Shown here one piece after another: positions 35,353 through 44,637 of a stretch of 64,000 nucleotides of DNA (positions within the stretch are counted from its first letter, which is position 1; every line of letters begins with the position of its first letter). The notes under the pieces are model-generated. The model saw only the letters and a program-made list of their open reading frames with translations. It was not told the DNA's origin and ran no database searches. Source of the DNA: Paenibacillus beijingensis (lineage in GTDB: Bacteria; Bacillota; Bacilli; Paenibacillales; Paenibacillaceae); contig NZ_CP011058.1 of the NCBI RefSeq assembly GCF_000961095.1, positions 4,976,001 to 5,040,000 of the forward strand, in the 5' to 3' direction. A program made the position numbers and the translations under genes.

Positions 35353-35781
35353 ATGGCAATAAGCCCGCTTTGCCGACAATTTGCTTCCATTCTAAGAGCA
35401 CAGCCTATGATAATTAACGGGGTTTGTACAGCTTCTACAGTGAGGAACAACATTCGGCCACGAATTCTGGGCAAAAGATCAAGATCTTTTCTGACCATTC
35501 CGCAAGCATTTTCTTTCGAAAGTATCGGTCGTGATGGGAGAGCGCTCTGTTTAGGAGAAACCGTTATTTTAACAGCGGAAATCAATCCTTTTATTTCACG
35601 GCTGCGCAGCCATGGCATTAAAGTGACAGCCTTGCATAATCACTGGTTATTTACAAATCCAAATCTTTGGTACATTCATTTTGAAAAAAACGCCCGTCCA
35701 TTGGAATTTGCACGTGATGTTCGGGATGCCTTGAATGTACTGACAACAAGGATCGTAAAGCCTGTCAGTGGCAAAAAGTAG
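35353..35781 (+). CDS. DUF1259 (LppY/LpqO-type) protein
   Basis: 142 residues. Typical DUF1259 motifs in order: LCRQFASIL, VRNNIRPRILGKRSRS, IPQAFSFESI, LCLGETVIL, EINPFISRLRSHGIKVTALHNHWLF and YIHFE. The His-rich ALHNHWLF block is the family hallmark. Start has AGAGGGA nine bases upstream. No signal peptide, unlike mycobacterial LppY/LpqO. Biochemical role unknown. Followed closely by a strong terminator; monocistronic. Confidence 0.8.
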   Translation: MAISPLCRQFASILRAQPMIINGVCTASTVRNNIRPRILGKRSRSFLTIPQAFSFESIGRDGRALCLGETVILTAEINPFISRLRSHGIKVTALHNHWLFTNPNLWYIHFEKNARPLEFARDVRDALNVLTTRIVKPVSGKK

Positions 35782-35804
35782 CGTTAATGCATGCTTAGCA
35801 TAAT

Positions 35805-35840
35805 AAACCGTATATTGACCTGTCGGTCAATATACGGTTT
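35805..35840 (+). terminator. Strong intrinsic terminator
   Basis: Perfect 16-bp stem AAACCGTATATTGACC and complement around TGTC, ending in TTT; 23 bases past the DUF1259 stop. Confidence 0.85.
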
Positions 35841-36037
35841 AAGTCAGACGCCTTTTCCTTTAGTGGAAGATTTCGAGTACGGTTATGGATACATACCGAA
35901 ATGATTTCCCTGAATGAATGTTAATTGTTTCTTGGTATATAGTCGGATGTAATTCCCAACAAATTAAATCCTATTCCTTAACTTCGATGGCTTATTTGGA
36001 GTTGAGCCGGCTGCTGCAGCACGGCACTCAGCGAGAA

Positions 36038-37150
36038 TCAGCTCAGAGTGGCAAGAGCCTCCCTCGTGAATGGCTGCAGTTCTTCAGTGCGGTCGTCGCG
36101 GATCTTGGCCGCCCATGCCGGGTCGGTCAGCAGTGCGCGACCGACGGCGACAAGGTCGAACTCCCCACGCTCCAGACGCTCGATCAGGTTGTCGATTCCG
36201 GCAGTCTGCCCGCCTTTGCCCTCCTCGAACAGGCTGGTGAAGTCGGAGTCCAGACCGACGGAGCCGACGGTAATTGCCGACTTGCCGGTCAGCTTGCGCG
36301 TCCAGCCCGCCACATTGAGGTCTGAACCCTCGAACTCCGGCTCCCAGAAGCGGCGCGTGGAAGCATGGAATACATCGACGCCTGCCGCAGAGAGCGGTGC
36401 GAGGAAGCGCTCCAGCTCCTCTGGATTTGCTGCCAGCTTTGCGCTGTAATTAACCGGCTTCCATTGGGAGAAGCGGAATATAATCGGGAAGTCGGGGCCG
36501 ACCGCGGCTCGCACCGCCTCAATAACTTCCACTGCGAATCGGGTGCGGCCAACCAGGTCGCCGCCATACTCATCCGTGCGCTTGTTGGTGACGTCCCAGA
36601 AGAATTGGTCAATAAGGTAGCCGTGCGCGCCGTGGATCTCCACCGCGTCAAAGCCGATGCTCTTCGCGTCGGCAGCGGCCTGGGCATAAGCCTGAACGAG
36701 ACTGCCAATCTCCTCGAGCGTCAGCGGCTCGGATACCGGCTCGCCGGTCAAGCTAAGGCCCGATGGTCCAATCGGGTCGACATTCGAATCCGGGAATTTC
36801 TCCCTCTCGCGGGCCGTGCCGGTGTGCCAGATCTGCGGAGCGATTTTTCCGCCGGCTTTATGCACTTCGCGGACGACGGCCGCCCATCCTTCCAGAGCTT
36901 TCTCCCCGTAAAAATGCGGAACGCCGTGGTCAGCAGCCGCAGCCGGATGGTTAATGACTGTTCCTTCGGTGATGATGAGTCCGACACCGTTTTCCGCCCT
37001 TCGGCGGTAATATCCGGCTACGTTGGGACCTGGAACGCCTGTCGGCGAAAAGGCGCGGGTCATCGGGGCCATGACAATACGATTTTCAAGCTTCAGTCGT
37101 CCGCCTTCAAAAGGGTTGAACAGAGCCGCTGCTGTTTTGGATAAGGTCAT
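36038..37150 (-). CDS. Old Yellow Enzyme family NADH:flavin oxidoreductase
   Basis: 370 residues with the OYE TIM-barrel signature: LENRIVMAPMTRAFSP near the N-terminus (FMN binding), IWHTGT, FDAVEIHGAHGYLIDQFFWDVTNKRTDEYGG with the substrate-binding His pair region, and VGRALLTDP with phosphate-binding residues near the end. It reduces activated alkenes, quinones or nitro compounds with NAD(P)H. Start has AGGAGGAG 12 bases upstream. An ArsR-type regulator gene is located just upstream on the same strand and probably represses it in response to electrophiles. Confidence 0.92.
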   Translation of the reverse strand: MTLSKTAAALFNPFEGGRLKLENRIVMAPMTRAFSPTGVPGPNVAGYYRRRAENGVGLIITEGTVINHPAAAADHGVPHFYGEKALEGWAAVVREVHKAGGKIAPQIWHTGTAREREKFPDSNVDPIGPSGLSLTGEPVSEPLTLEEIGSLVQAYAQAAADAKSIGFDAVEIHGAHGYLIDQFFWDVTNKRTDEYGGDLVGRTRFAVEVIEAVRAAVGPDFPIIFRFSQWKPVNYSAKLAANPEELERFLAPLSAAGVDVFHASTRRFWEPEFEGSDLNVAGWTRKLTGKSAITVGSVGLDSDFTSLFEEGKGGQTAGIDNLIERLERGEFDLVAVGRALLTDPAWAAKIRDDRTEELQPFTREALATLS

Positions 37151-37257
37151 CTTATTCTCTCCTCCTAATAATGAAAAAGTTTTTATTTTAATCTATATAT
37201 TCAAATATATAGATGAACAGATGAAAATTCAAGCCCTTCGGAGAAAACTTTTGGGGG

Positions 37258-37590
37258 CTACTTCTTCTTCGCCTGCAGCCCGTTCGCAAAGTCCTCCAAA
37301 AAAGCGGCGATCGCCTCTTCATTGCGCCTGTAATAGGTCCATTGGCCATACCGGCGGGACTCCAGCAATCCGGTCTTCTGCATAGAGGATAGGTACGAAG
37401 AGATGACCGACTGCGTCAGACCGGATTTTTCCTGAATGCTTCCCACGCAGACACCGCCCGGGAACTCTTCTTTAATGACGTTCGGCAAATTCTCATTCAT
37501 CTTTTCCGGCTCCCGCAGCCAGCAAAGGATGTTAAGACGGGTCTCATTTGACAGAGCCTTCAGCACCGCAAGCATATCTTCATTTTTCAT
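37258..37590 (-). CDS. ArsR-family winged-helix regulator
   Basis: 110 residues, ArsR fold: LKALSNETRLNILCWL, then recognition helix in IQEKSGLTQSVISSYLSSMQKTGLLESRRYGQWTYYRRN. A Cys just ahead of the recognition helix (GGVCVGS) could be a thiol sensor. It lies about 107 bases upstream of the OYE gene on the same strand, a common pair in Firmicutes and proteobacteria in which the repressor responds to reactive electrophiles. Confidence 0.85.
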   Translation of the reverse strand: MKNEDMLAVLKALSNETRLNILCWLREPEKMNENLPNVIKEEFPGGVCVGSIQEKSGLTQSVISSYLSSMQKTGLLESRRYGQWTYYRRNEEAIAAFLEDFANGLQAKKK

Positions 37591-37691
37591 TACTCGACAC
37601 CCATTCCTGGTTGGTTTGTTCCCAGTATACCAAAAGTTCCGCTCATGAGAAAAATGATAATCAAATTTGTATTTGTTCAGTATATTTGGAT

Positions 37692-37716
37692 AAAAAAAAG
37701 CCGTAAATAAGCGGCG
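37692..37716 (-). terminator. Terminator of the DMT transporter gene
   Basis: GCCG/CGGC stem followed by eight T on the minus strand, 25 bases past the transporter stop. Confidence 0.6.
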
Positions 37717-37740
37717 TTCACTTGCCCACCCAAAAATACC

Positions 37741-38667
37741 TTAAGCCACGTCAGTATGCCGTTTGGTTATCGGTTTGGCTTTGTCTCTTCCCGCCCGGGC
37801 CATCAGGTTAGCCGACAGCAGCATGCCCGCAATGACGATAACGCCGCCAACGATCTGGGAGACCAGCAATTCCTGACCTATCATCACAGACAGGATAGCG
37901 GTGAAAATCGGCATCAAATTCATCGTTATGCTGGCTTTGCCCGGTCCAAGTTCCTTGACGCCCTGGTTCCAGAACAGGAATGACCCGATGGAAGGAAACA
38001 AACCCAAATAGATGATACCTGTAATGCTGAAAGCAGTGATGTGCTCTGTATGCACCGGCTGAATAAACAGCAGCGGAACCATGCAAACGACGCCAATAAA
38101 AGCTGTAAATGCAACGAACGTAATCGGAGGAAGATGCTGCGCTCTTTTGCCGATAATCGAATAGATGGCCCACAAAAAAACCGCCAACAGCATAATGCCG
38201 TCTCCTTGGTTATAATGCGTGCTAAATACGCCAAGCAGATGTCCTTTAGTCAATACCGTCAGTACACCCAGGAAAGATAATACCACTCCCGCTCCCTGCC
38301 ACACGGTAATTTTGTCTTTCAGGAAAAGCAGGGACAACACAATCATGACCGCCGGAGTCAAGCTGTTAATCAGACTGCCGTTTGTAGATGAGGTGTGCTG
38401 GAGTGCCGTGTAAGTGAGAAGCGTGTAGAACACGACACCCACCAGCGACAAGAATAGAAAAATTCCCCAGTTGTTTTTCCATACCTTCAGCCAGTTCGGT
38501 TTCTCCACCAGTTGCGCCATCGGAATCAACACCACGGCTGCAATCGTCCACCGCAAGAAGGAGGCCCAGATCGGCGGGAAATCGGACGTAACCGATTTGC
38601 CGAAAATCAGGTTCCCCGCCCAAAACAAATTCGCCAATACTAGAAAAAGCCATGCTTTCGCTTTCAT
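37741..38667 (-). CDS. EamA/DMT-superfamily exporter
   Basis: 308 residues from MKAKAWLFLVLANLFWAGN, downstream of GAGGAG. Ten membrane helices in two EamA repeats, beginning with AWLFLVLANLFWAGNLIFGK and with second repeat GDGIMLLAVFLWAIYSIIGKR. Family members export amino acids, nucleosides or other metabolites; substrate unknown. Divergent from a LysR regulator 168 bases away, which probably controls it. Confidence 0.88.
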   Translation of the reverse strand: MKAKAWLFLVLANLFWAGNLIFGKSVTSDFPPIWASFLRWTIAAVVLIPMAQLVEKPNWLKVWKNNWGIFLFLSLVGVVFYTLLTYTALQHTSSTNGSLINSLTPAVMIVLSLLFLKDKITVWQGAGVVLSFLGVLTVLTKGHLLGVFSTHYNQGDGIMLLAVFLWAIYSIIGKRAQHLPPITFVAFTAFIGVVCMVPLLFIQPVHTEHITAFSITGIIYLGLFPSIGSFLFWNQGVKELGPGKASITMNLMPIFTAILSVMIGQELLVSQIVGGVIVIAGMLLSANLMARAGRDKAKPITKRHTDVA

Positions 38668-38835
38668 AATCATACTCCTCTCCCCACTGTATTCCAGGTC
38701 CCAGGTCACTACAACGCCTCGTTTAAGGCCTGGTTAAGTTCTCTACTGTTCTTTTTCTTGTTCTATAAACATGTTACAATAAACTTGGTCATAAATAAAA
38801 TGAATATATGTCATGAAGGAGATATCAAATCTGGT

Positions 38836-39735
38836 ATGAATAAGTCTCTTCTGCAGTTGATCGTCGCTATTTCGGAGACCCGAAGCTTTACGACTGCCGG
38901 GGAAAAAATGAATATGACGCAGCCGGCTGTCAGCCGTGCAGTCACTTCCCTGGAACGCGAGCTTGGGGTAACGCTGCTTATTAGAGACCGTCGTCACGGC
39001 GTTGCCCTCACACCAGTCGGAGAGCGAATCGTTCGGATCTTCCGGGAGATTCTTCAAGGGTATGATAAAATTGACCAGGAAATCGCCAGCGAAAATGGAA
39101 TGGAAACCGGCTGCGTACGCATCGGCGCTTTCCCGGTCGCTGCGTCTTATTTTGTTCCGAAACTGATCAGCCATATCAAACAACACTATCCAAAGCTGGA
39201 ATTTAGCATCGTGGAAGGTACCATTGCAGATGTACAGGAATGGCTGGATAACCGGCAAATCGATGTTGGCCTGCTCATCCCCTCGGATAAAACCACCCAT
39301 TCTTCCCCTCTTTACCGGGAAGGCATATATGCGGTCATGAGAGACGATCACCCGCTAAATGAGAAGAGCGATATTAGCCCCAAAGATTTGCGTGAGGAAC
39401 CCATGCTGATTTGCAAAGCTGGTTACGAACCTCCTGTCCTGAAGTGGTTTGAAAGTGCCGGGGAGGCGCCAAAGGTAGAGTACATTCTCTACAACTACAG
39501 AACCGCGCTCCAAATGGTTCTTGAAGGCGAAGGTTTGGCTGTAATGTCCGAGCTATCCCTTTTGGACCTTCCTCAAGGCATCGCGCTGAAGCGTCTGTCT
39601 CCTGAGGCCTACCGGGATATTCACATCGCCTCCGGTCCCGTGGAGGACTGTACCATTGCGGTAAAAACATTTATCGAGACGGCTCAGAAATTGTTCCCAT
39701 TTCAAGCTAAACATGAGCCCTTGATTGAAATTTAA
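38836..39735 (+). CDS. LysR-family transcriptional regulator
   Basis: 299 residues from MNKSLLQLIVAISETRSF. Winged helix-turn-helix at about 1-65 (FTTAGEKMNMTQPAVSRAVTSLERELGVTLLIRD) and a periplasmic-binding-like effector domain from about 90. The AAGGAG site lies 14 bases before this ATG, longer than ideal; an in-frame ATG 12 codons upstream is less likely. Divergent from the DMT exporter gene, the usual arrangement for a LysR/exporter pair. Confidence 0.88.
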   Translation: MNKSLLQLIVAISETRSFTTAGEKMNMTQPAVSRAVTSLERELGVTLLIRDRRHGVALTPVGERIVRIFREILQGYDKIDQEIASENGMETGCVRIGAFPVAASYFVPKLISHIKQHYPKLEFSIVEGTIADVQEWLDNRQIDVGLLIPSDKTTHSSPLYREGIYAVMRDDHPLNEKSDISPKDLREEPMLICKAGYEPPVLKWFESAGEAPKVEYILYNYRTALQMVLEGEGLAVMSELSLLDLPQGIALKRLSPEAYRDIHIASGPVEDCTIAVKTFIETAQKLFPFQAKHEPLIEI

Positions 39736-39858
39736 GCTTTTTCCTTCCCCTAAGTGCGGCTCTACTAGAGTAAAGGGCAGAAAATTCTGCCCCTCCTCAT
39801 CAAACCGTACGTGAGGCAAGTGATCCATATTGAGAAGATCTCTCAATCACTGAAAACG

Positions 39859-39985
39859 ACATATGTTCTTGTCCCAAATCGGCAAACGATATATGTTCTT
39901 GTCATTGACTCTTGACAAGAACATATATCGTTAAAACAAAAAAAGCCGCAGTTATGCTACTGTTAAGCGTATATGCTCTTGTCCT
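39859..39985. repeat. MITE-like hairpin repeat, copy A
   Basis: Contains a perfect 20-bp inverted repeat, AACGATATATGTTCTTGTCA (39885-39904) and its complement (39913-39932), followed by TTAAAAC, an AAAAAAGCCGC tract and GTTAAGCGTATATGCTCTTGTC. The same modules occur at 48.8 and 55.7 kb. The GCGGCTT half of the inner hairpin is degraded in this copy. Confidence 0.7.
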
Positions 39986-40207
39986 CGACATATATGTACC
40001 TCGGCGGTCGGTTCGAACCCGTAGCCACTCACATACCCTTCGTCTCGGGAGAAGTCGCTTTTTGGAAGTGCGAAACAAAAAATGAGATTTATTTCGAAGA
40101 TCCATTGCATCACATTTACGCCATCTTGAAGCAGGGCTAACCCTACAACTAATAAAACCCTGTTTAATCAAACCCCTCAACGTACTTCACTAAAGTGGAT
40201 TTGTTGA
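39986..40207. other. Gap between the LysR gene and the uvrA-like gene, right part
   Basis: No gene recognised; the sequence beside repeat copy A resembles neither neighbour. Short open frames lack ribosome sites. Confidence 0.4.
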
Positions 40208-42463
40208 TTACATCAAGTATCTTCCCGTGATCGACTGCTCCGCATGGATGATCTGCGGAGGTGTGCCCTCGAACACCACCTGGCCGCCCTTGCTGCCTCC
40301 GTCCGGTCCCATATCGATGATCCAATCCGCTTGGCTGATCACATCGAGGTTGTGCTCGATGACGATCACCGTATTGCCGGCATCGACGAGGCGGTTCATG
40401 ATTCCCAAAAGTTGACCGATATCCGACATATGCAGGCCGGTCGTCGGCTCGTCCATCACGTAGATGCTGCCCTTTTTATGTAGCTCGCTTGCCAGCTTGA
40501 TGCGCTGGCATTCCCCTCCCGAGAGCGTGCTGAGCGGCTGGCCAAGCGTAATATAGTTCAGTCCCACATCACACATCGCCTGGAGCTTGCGCACAACCTC
40601 TTTTAGCTGAAAAAAATCCAGTGCCTGCTCCACCGTCATCTCCAGCACCTCTGCAATTGACTTGCCGTTCAGCTTGTAATCAAGCACCTCTTCCTTGAAC
40701 CGTCTACCTCCGCATACATCGCATGGCAGCTTCACGCTGTCGAGGAATGCAAGGTCTGTATACACAACACCCAGCCCTTGGCAGTTCTCGCAAGCCCCCT
40801 TGGAGTTGAAGCTGAACAAACCTTGGTTCACCTTATTCGCGGAAGCAAACGCCTTGCGCACATCATCCATAATGCCCGTATAGGTCGCGGGATTCGAGCG
40901 TGTTGACACGCCTATCGCCGATTGGTCGATGACGATCGCATCCGGATGCTGGCTAAGGAATACTTCGTTAATCAGCGTACTCTTGCCCGAGCCGGCGACA
41001 CCTGTAACGACTGTCAGCACTCCGGTTGGAATATCTACACTCACGTTCCGCAGGTTGTGCAGTTTGGCTTCCTTGATGGACAGCTTGCCGGATGGCTGCC
41101 TGCATTCGTGCTTCAGCTGGAGCGGCCTCTTCATATGGGTGCCCGTCAGCGTGTCTGCCTCCAGCAGTCCTTGGAAGCTGCCTTCATAGACGATGGTACC
41201 GCCGCGGCTGCCGGCATGAGGTCCGACGTCGACGATATGATCCGCCACTTTGATCACATCGGGATCATGTTCGACGACAATCACGGTATTGCCCTTGTCG
41301 CGCAGCTTCTGAAGCAATTCATTCAACCGGTGCACATCACGGGGGTGCAGGCCAACGCTGGGCTCATCGAAAATGTAAGTAACATCCACCAGACTGCCGC
41401 TCAGATGCTTCACCATCTTGACGCGCTGCGACTCGCCGCCGGACAAAGTATCCGTCTCGCGGTCCAGCGTCAAGTAGTCAAGTCCGATGTCCACCAGGTG
41501 CTGCAGCCGGTCCGTCAGCGACTTAACGACCGGCGTGGCGATCGCGTCGTCAATCTCCCGAACGACGCGAATGAGCTGACCGACCTCCATGGAGGACATC
41601 TCTGCAATGTTAAGTCCATTGATTCTGCAGCTGAGCGCTGCCTGACTGAGTCTCGCGCCGCGGCAGCTGGAGCATGAACCTTCGGTGATGAAGGGTGCAA
41701 CCGCTTTTTGCGTGCGCTCGGACTTTGTCTTCACATCCTGCTTGATGTATTTGTTGGTGAATTTCTCTATGACGCCTTCCACTGTAATATTTGTTGCCTT
41801 GCCGGCAAAATCCATCTGGACTTTCCTTGCTTTGGCGTACAGTAGTTGTTCCAGTTCTTCATCGGAATAATCGTTCAGCTTCTTGTCGAGATCGAAGTCC
41901 CCCGACTGCACGATCATGTTCCATTCCCAGCCGCTCACCGAATAGTCCGGCAGCATAATGGCCCCTTCATTCAACGACTTCGACATGTCCAGTGCCTTGC
42001 TCATGTCGACGCCCAGCCTGCGACCGATCCCATTGCACTCGGGACACATGCCTTGCGGATCGTTAAAAGAGAACATATGCGCTTGTCCAACATAGGGCTG
42101 GCCCACTCGGGAGAAGAGAAGACGGAGAATAGGAGAAATATCGGTAATCGTGCCCATCGTGGAATGGGAACCGCCGCCAAGCCGCTTCTGATCGACAATA
42201 ACAGCCATGCTCAGGTTCTCGATCGCGTCCGTATCCGGCTGAGGAACGCGGGGCAGGAAATTGCGCACGAACATGCTGAAGTTCTCATTCAGCAATCGCG
42301 TGGATTCTGCGGCGATCGTATCGAAGACGATCGATGACTTGCCGGATCCGGATACCCCGGTGAAAATCGTAATCTTCCGCTTGGGAATGCGCAAGGATAC
42401 GTTTTTGAGATTGTTTTCCCGCGCACCCGAGATTACGATATACTCCTGATTAGATTCGCTCAT
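40208..42463 (-). CDS. Short UvrA paralogue (UvrA2/DrrC-like ABC ATPase)
   Basis: 751 residues from the second ATG (42463), placed eight bases after AAGGA. Two ABC ATPase halves: Walker A GVSGSGKSS near 36-44 and GVAGSGKST in the second half; signatures LSGGESQR and LSGGECQR; Walker B regions YIFDEPSVGLHP and YVMDEPTTGLHM. Zinc-finger Cys pairs remain (CSSCRGA, CENCQG...CDVCGG). At about 750 residues it is about 200 shorter than housekeeping UvrA; the region that binds UvrB appears missing. Such paralogues are linked to tolerance of DNA-binding drugs. Cytoplasmic, seems monocistronic. Confidence 0.87.
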   Translation of the reverse strand: MSESNQEYIVISGARENNLKNVSLRIPKRKITIFTGVSGSGKSSIVFDTIAAESTRLLNENFSMFVRNFLPRVPQPDTDAIENLSMAVIVDQKRLGGGSHSTMGTITDISPILRLLFSRVGQPYVGQAHMFSFNDPQGMCPECNGIGRRLGVDMSKALDMSKSLNEGAIMLPDYSVSGWEWNMIVQSGDFDLDKKLNDYSDEELEQLLYAKARKVQMDFAGKATNITVEGVIEKFTNKYIKQDVKTKSERTQKAVAPFITEGSCSSCRGARLSQAALSCRINGLNIAEMSSMEVGQLIRVVREIDDAIATPVVKSLTDRLQHLVDIGLDYLTLDRETDTLSGGESQRVKMVKHLSGSLVDVTYIFDEPSVGLHPRDVHRLNELLQKLRDKGNTVIVVEHDPDVIKVADHIVDVGPHAGSRGGTIVYEGSFQGLLEADTLTGTHMKRPLQLKHECRQPSGKLSIKEAKLHNLRNVSVDIPTGVLTVVTGVAGSGKSTLINEVFLSQHPDAIVIDQSAIGVSTRSNPATYTGIMDDVRKAFASANKVNQGLFSFNSKGACENCQGLGVVYTDLAFLDSVKLPCDVCGGRRFKEEVLDYKLNGKSIAEVLEMTVEQALDFFQLKEVVRKLQAMCDVGLNYITLGQPLSTLSGGECQRIKLASELHKKGSIYVMDEPTTGLHMSDIGQLLGIMNRLVDAGNTVIVIEHNLDVISQADWIIDMGPDGGSKGGQVVFEGTPPQIIHAEQSITGRYLM

Positions 42464-42577
42464 GCTTAACATCCTTCCTATAATTTTCTCGAATATTCAG
42501 GGTGTGTCCGTAAATAGCTTTATCCATACGCACTTAGTTCGAACTTGACCCGAAACGACTAGAACTTGTCAGATAGT

Positions 42578-42632
42578 CCGAATTAACATAAACCGACTGC
42601 ATGTAGTTTGCAGCCGGTTTATATTAATTCGG
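42578..42632 (-). terminator. Long hairpin terminator after the ArsR/SRPBCC pair
   Basis: Arms of about 24 bases, CCGAATTAAcATAAACCGaCTGCA type, pair with only two mismatches around a seven-base loop. Lies about 70 bases after the TAA of the SRPBCC reading frame. Confidence 0.7.
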
Positions 42633-42704
42633 GTCAAGCAGGGCTAAACTATAGTACCCACTAAATTAGCATTGGGGAAGGAGATGTTTTAGTACCGTAT
42701 GCGG

Positions 42705-43103
42705 TTATTGTTCCAACACCTTTTCAAACTCGCCGAACCAATTACCCCAGCCATACCTAGCGCCTTCGAGTCCTTGAGCATTTGAGAATCCGGTTTGTTC
42801 GAGATGAAGGTTAACCTTTCCGTCCCCTAAATCCTGCAGCGTTCAGGTGACCGTGTGCTTCTCCCCTCCGCTGGCCCAAGTATAGGACAACCGGTTTGGT
42901 GCGTCCACGATAAGCACTTCGCCGTCAATAATTCCATCCCACCATTCGGACGGCTGAGTGCGAAACTGAAAACGGTGTCCTACGACGGGCTTAAAATCAT
43001 TTTCCATGATCCACCTGGCAAGCTTGCTTGAATCGGTTAAGGCGGACCAAGCCTTCTCGATTGATGTCGTGTATTGAAAATCCAGGGATAATGTTAAACT
43101 CAT
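42705..43103 (-). pseudogene. SRPBCC/AHSA1-family protein interrupted by an in-frame TGA
   Basis: The frame opens at the ATG overlapping the ArsR stop and encodes FQYTTSIEKAWSALTDSSKLARWI and RLSYTWASGGEKHTVT, then TGA (42843-42845), then continues without shift as TLQDLGDGKVNLHLEQTGF...WGNWFGEFEKVLEQ to TAA at 42705. Total 133 codons including the final stop, the usual size for an AHSA1-type START-like protein. The TGA takes the place where relatives carry Trp or another residue (HTVTWTL is typical), so a TGG-to-TGA change is likely. The truncated 86-residue product lacks the C-terminal helix that closes the cavity. Confidence 0.8.
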
Positions 43104-43429
43104 TCTTCTTTCTCCTCTAATAGTTGATTCAAGCGCAACATATTCGTGCTCCAGAACTTGCTATAGAAAGACAACCAATCTTGAATTTCTCTCAGTGGAG
43201 AGGCGTTTAGCCTAAATCGCGTTTCTCTGCCGACTTTTCGATCAAGTACCAGTCCGGCCTCTTTAAGGATTGTCAAGTGCTTGGATACCGCTGTACGGCC
43301 CATTTGAAACTGTGTCGTTAACTCATGAAGCGGTATCTCCTCTGCCTCTGCTAACAGACGAATCAGTCGGCGCCTAGTTGGATCTGCAATCGCGTGAAAC
43401 GCATCCCGCAACTGGTTGTTCTCGCTCAC
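43100..43429 (-). CDS. ArsR-family repressor (SRPBCC partner)
   Basis: 109 residues, winged helix typical of the ArsR regulators paired with SRPBCC proteins: FHAIADPTRRRLIRLLAE, LTTQFQMGRTAVSKHLTILKEAGLVLDRKVGRETRFRLN, C-terminal IQDWLSFYSKFW. Its stop overlaps the start of the SRPBCC frame (ATGA). Two operator-like palindromes lie 40-85 bases upstream, so it probably represses its own operon. Confidence 0.88.
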   Translation of the reverse strand: MSENNQLRDAFHAIADPTRRRLIRLLAEAEEIPLHELTTQFQMGRTAVSKHLTILKEAGLVLDRKVGRETRFRLNASPLREIQDWLSFYSKFWSTNMLRLNQLLEEKEE

Positions 43430-43467
43430 AACACCCTCTCCTAGATATTTTGTAGATTTCCTAATTG

Positions 43468-43482
43468 GACACCATTTGGTGA
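43468..43482. promoter_or_regulatory. ArsR-type operator, proximal
   Basis: GACACCATTTGGTGA, a near-palindrome identical over 15 bases except the end to the distal copy 29 bases away. Confidence 0.6.
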
Positions 43483-43496
43483 CGATTTAATTATAG

Positions 43497-43512
43497 GACA
43501 CCATTTGGTGTC
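43497..43512. promoter_or_regulatory. ArsR-type operator, distal
   Basis: GACACCATTTGGTGTC, near-perfect palindrome; the 29-base offset from the proximal copy puts both on about the same helix face. Confidence 0.6.
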
Positions 43513-43560
43513 GTGTCAATAACATGCCCACCTGAGCGTTGGTATGACTGAAAAATGAAA

Positions 43561-43605
43561 CAGCGGCGGACTAGGACTTGAAAATAAAGTCTTAGTCTGC
43601 CGCTG
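43561..43605. repeat. Terminator-like hairpin repeat, copy 1
   Basis: CAGCGGCGGACTAGGACTT and its near-complement around AAAATA. It sits 17 bases past the alcohol dehydrogenase stop and probably ends that gene. Its reverse complement matches the hairpin at 51396-51439 along most of its length. Confidence 0.65.
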
Positions 43606-43621
43606 CTTTTGGAATCGCAGA

Positions 43622-44635
43622 TTATGGAGAATGAGTGACTACACCTTTCGTTACATTCATTTGCGGATATTTCCCCATCACTTCCGGAATATCATCTAGT
43701 GTGAAATAATGGCTGATTAATGGCTCAATCCGTACTATGTTTTGCCGAATGAAAGAAATTGCTTCCTCATGAGTGTAAGGATTAATAAAGGTTCCCTTTA
43801 TGCTTAGTTCTTTTGAAAAAATGGTAAACGGCGAAACATGAATCAGAATGTCTGGCGAGGATACGCCGAACAAAAGGATTTGACCTCCTTTTCGAGCTGC
43901 TTGGATTGCAAGCTCCATCGATTCTTTGCGTCCCACACATTCGATTACGACATCTGCAATATTCATCAGATGTCGAACCGTTTCTGGATTCATTGGTTGC
44001 ACCACCTCGTGCGCACCCAATTCAAGAAGTCGTCTTTGCTTCTCTATCGCCGGTTCGCTGACGATGATTTTCGCAGCCGCTTGTTTATTTACAAGCTGTA
44101 GGAACAATTGACCGATGAATCCGCCACCGAGAATGAGTACCGTATGAACGGGTCGTATATCAATCTTTTTTAAACCGTGCAAGACGCATCCAAGCGGTTC
44201 GACCATCGCTCCTTCTAAAAAGCTCATCTCGTCTGGAATAAGGTAAGCGTTTACCGCAGGAACAATACAATATTCCGCCATGCCTCCGTCCCGCGTTACA
44301 CCAACCGCTTGAAGATTTTCGCATAAGTGGGGTCGTCCGTTCCGACAAAAATCGCATCCTCCGCAATAAATATTCGGATCAATGGATACTCTGTCTCCTC
44401 GCTTCAAGTTCGTAACCCTAGAACCCAATTCAATCACTTCGCCAGCAAGCTCATGGCCGAGCACGATCGGCGGGTTTACCAACGCAGAACCGGGGTGACC
44501 ATGATAAATATGCTGATCCGTACCACAAATGCCGCAACTTTTGACCCGAATCCGCACCTCGTGAGGTTCGAGATCTTTCGTTTTCCAACTTAACACTTCC
44601 ATTTGATGCTTTGCTTTGAATACCGCTGCCCGCAT
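43622..44635 (-). CDS. Zinc-dependent alcohol dehydrogenase (MDR family, sorbitol/threonine-dehydrogenase-like)
   Basis: 337 residues from MRAAVFKAKHQMEV, with GGGAG upstream; the 27-codon extension is not supported. Catalytic zinc ligands in KSCGICGTDQH and VLGHELAGEV; structural zinc Cys cluster CGGCDFCRNGRPHLC; Rossmann motif VLILGGGFIG. It oxidises a sugar alcohol or polyol with NAD(P). A GH13 remnant lies directly upstream and a LacI regulator 400 bases away, which suggests a former sugar-catabolic cluster. Confidence 0.9.
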   Translation of the reverse strand: MRAAVFKAKHQMEVLSWKTKDLEPHEVRIRVKSCGICGTDQHIYHGHPGSALVNPPIVLGHELAGEVIELGSRVTNLKRGDRVSIDPNIYCGGCDFCRNGRPHLCENLQAVGVTRDGGMAEYCIVPAVNAYLIPDEMSFLEGAMVEPLGCVLHGLKKIDIRPVHTVLILGGGFIGQLFLQLVNKQAAAKIIVSEPAIEKQRRLLELGAHEVVQPMNPETVRHLMNIADVVIECVGRKESMELAIQAARKGGQILLFGVSSPDILIHVSPFTIFSKELSIKGTFINPYTHEEAISFIRQNIVRIEPLISHYFTLDDIPEVMGKYPQMNVTKGVVTHSP

Positions 44636-44637
44636 AC

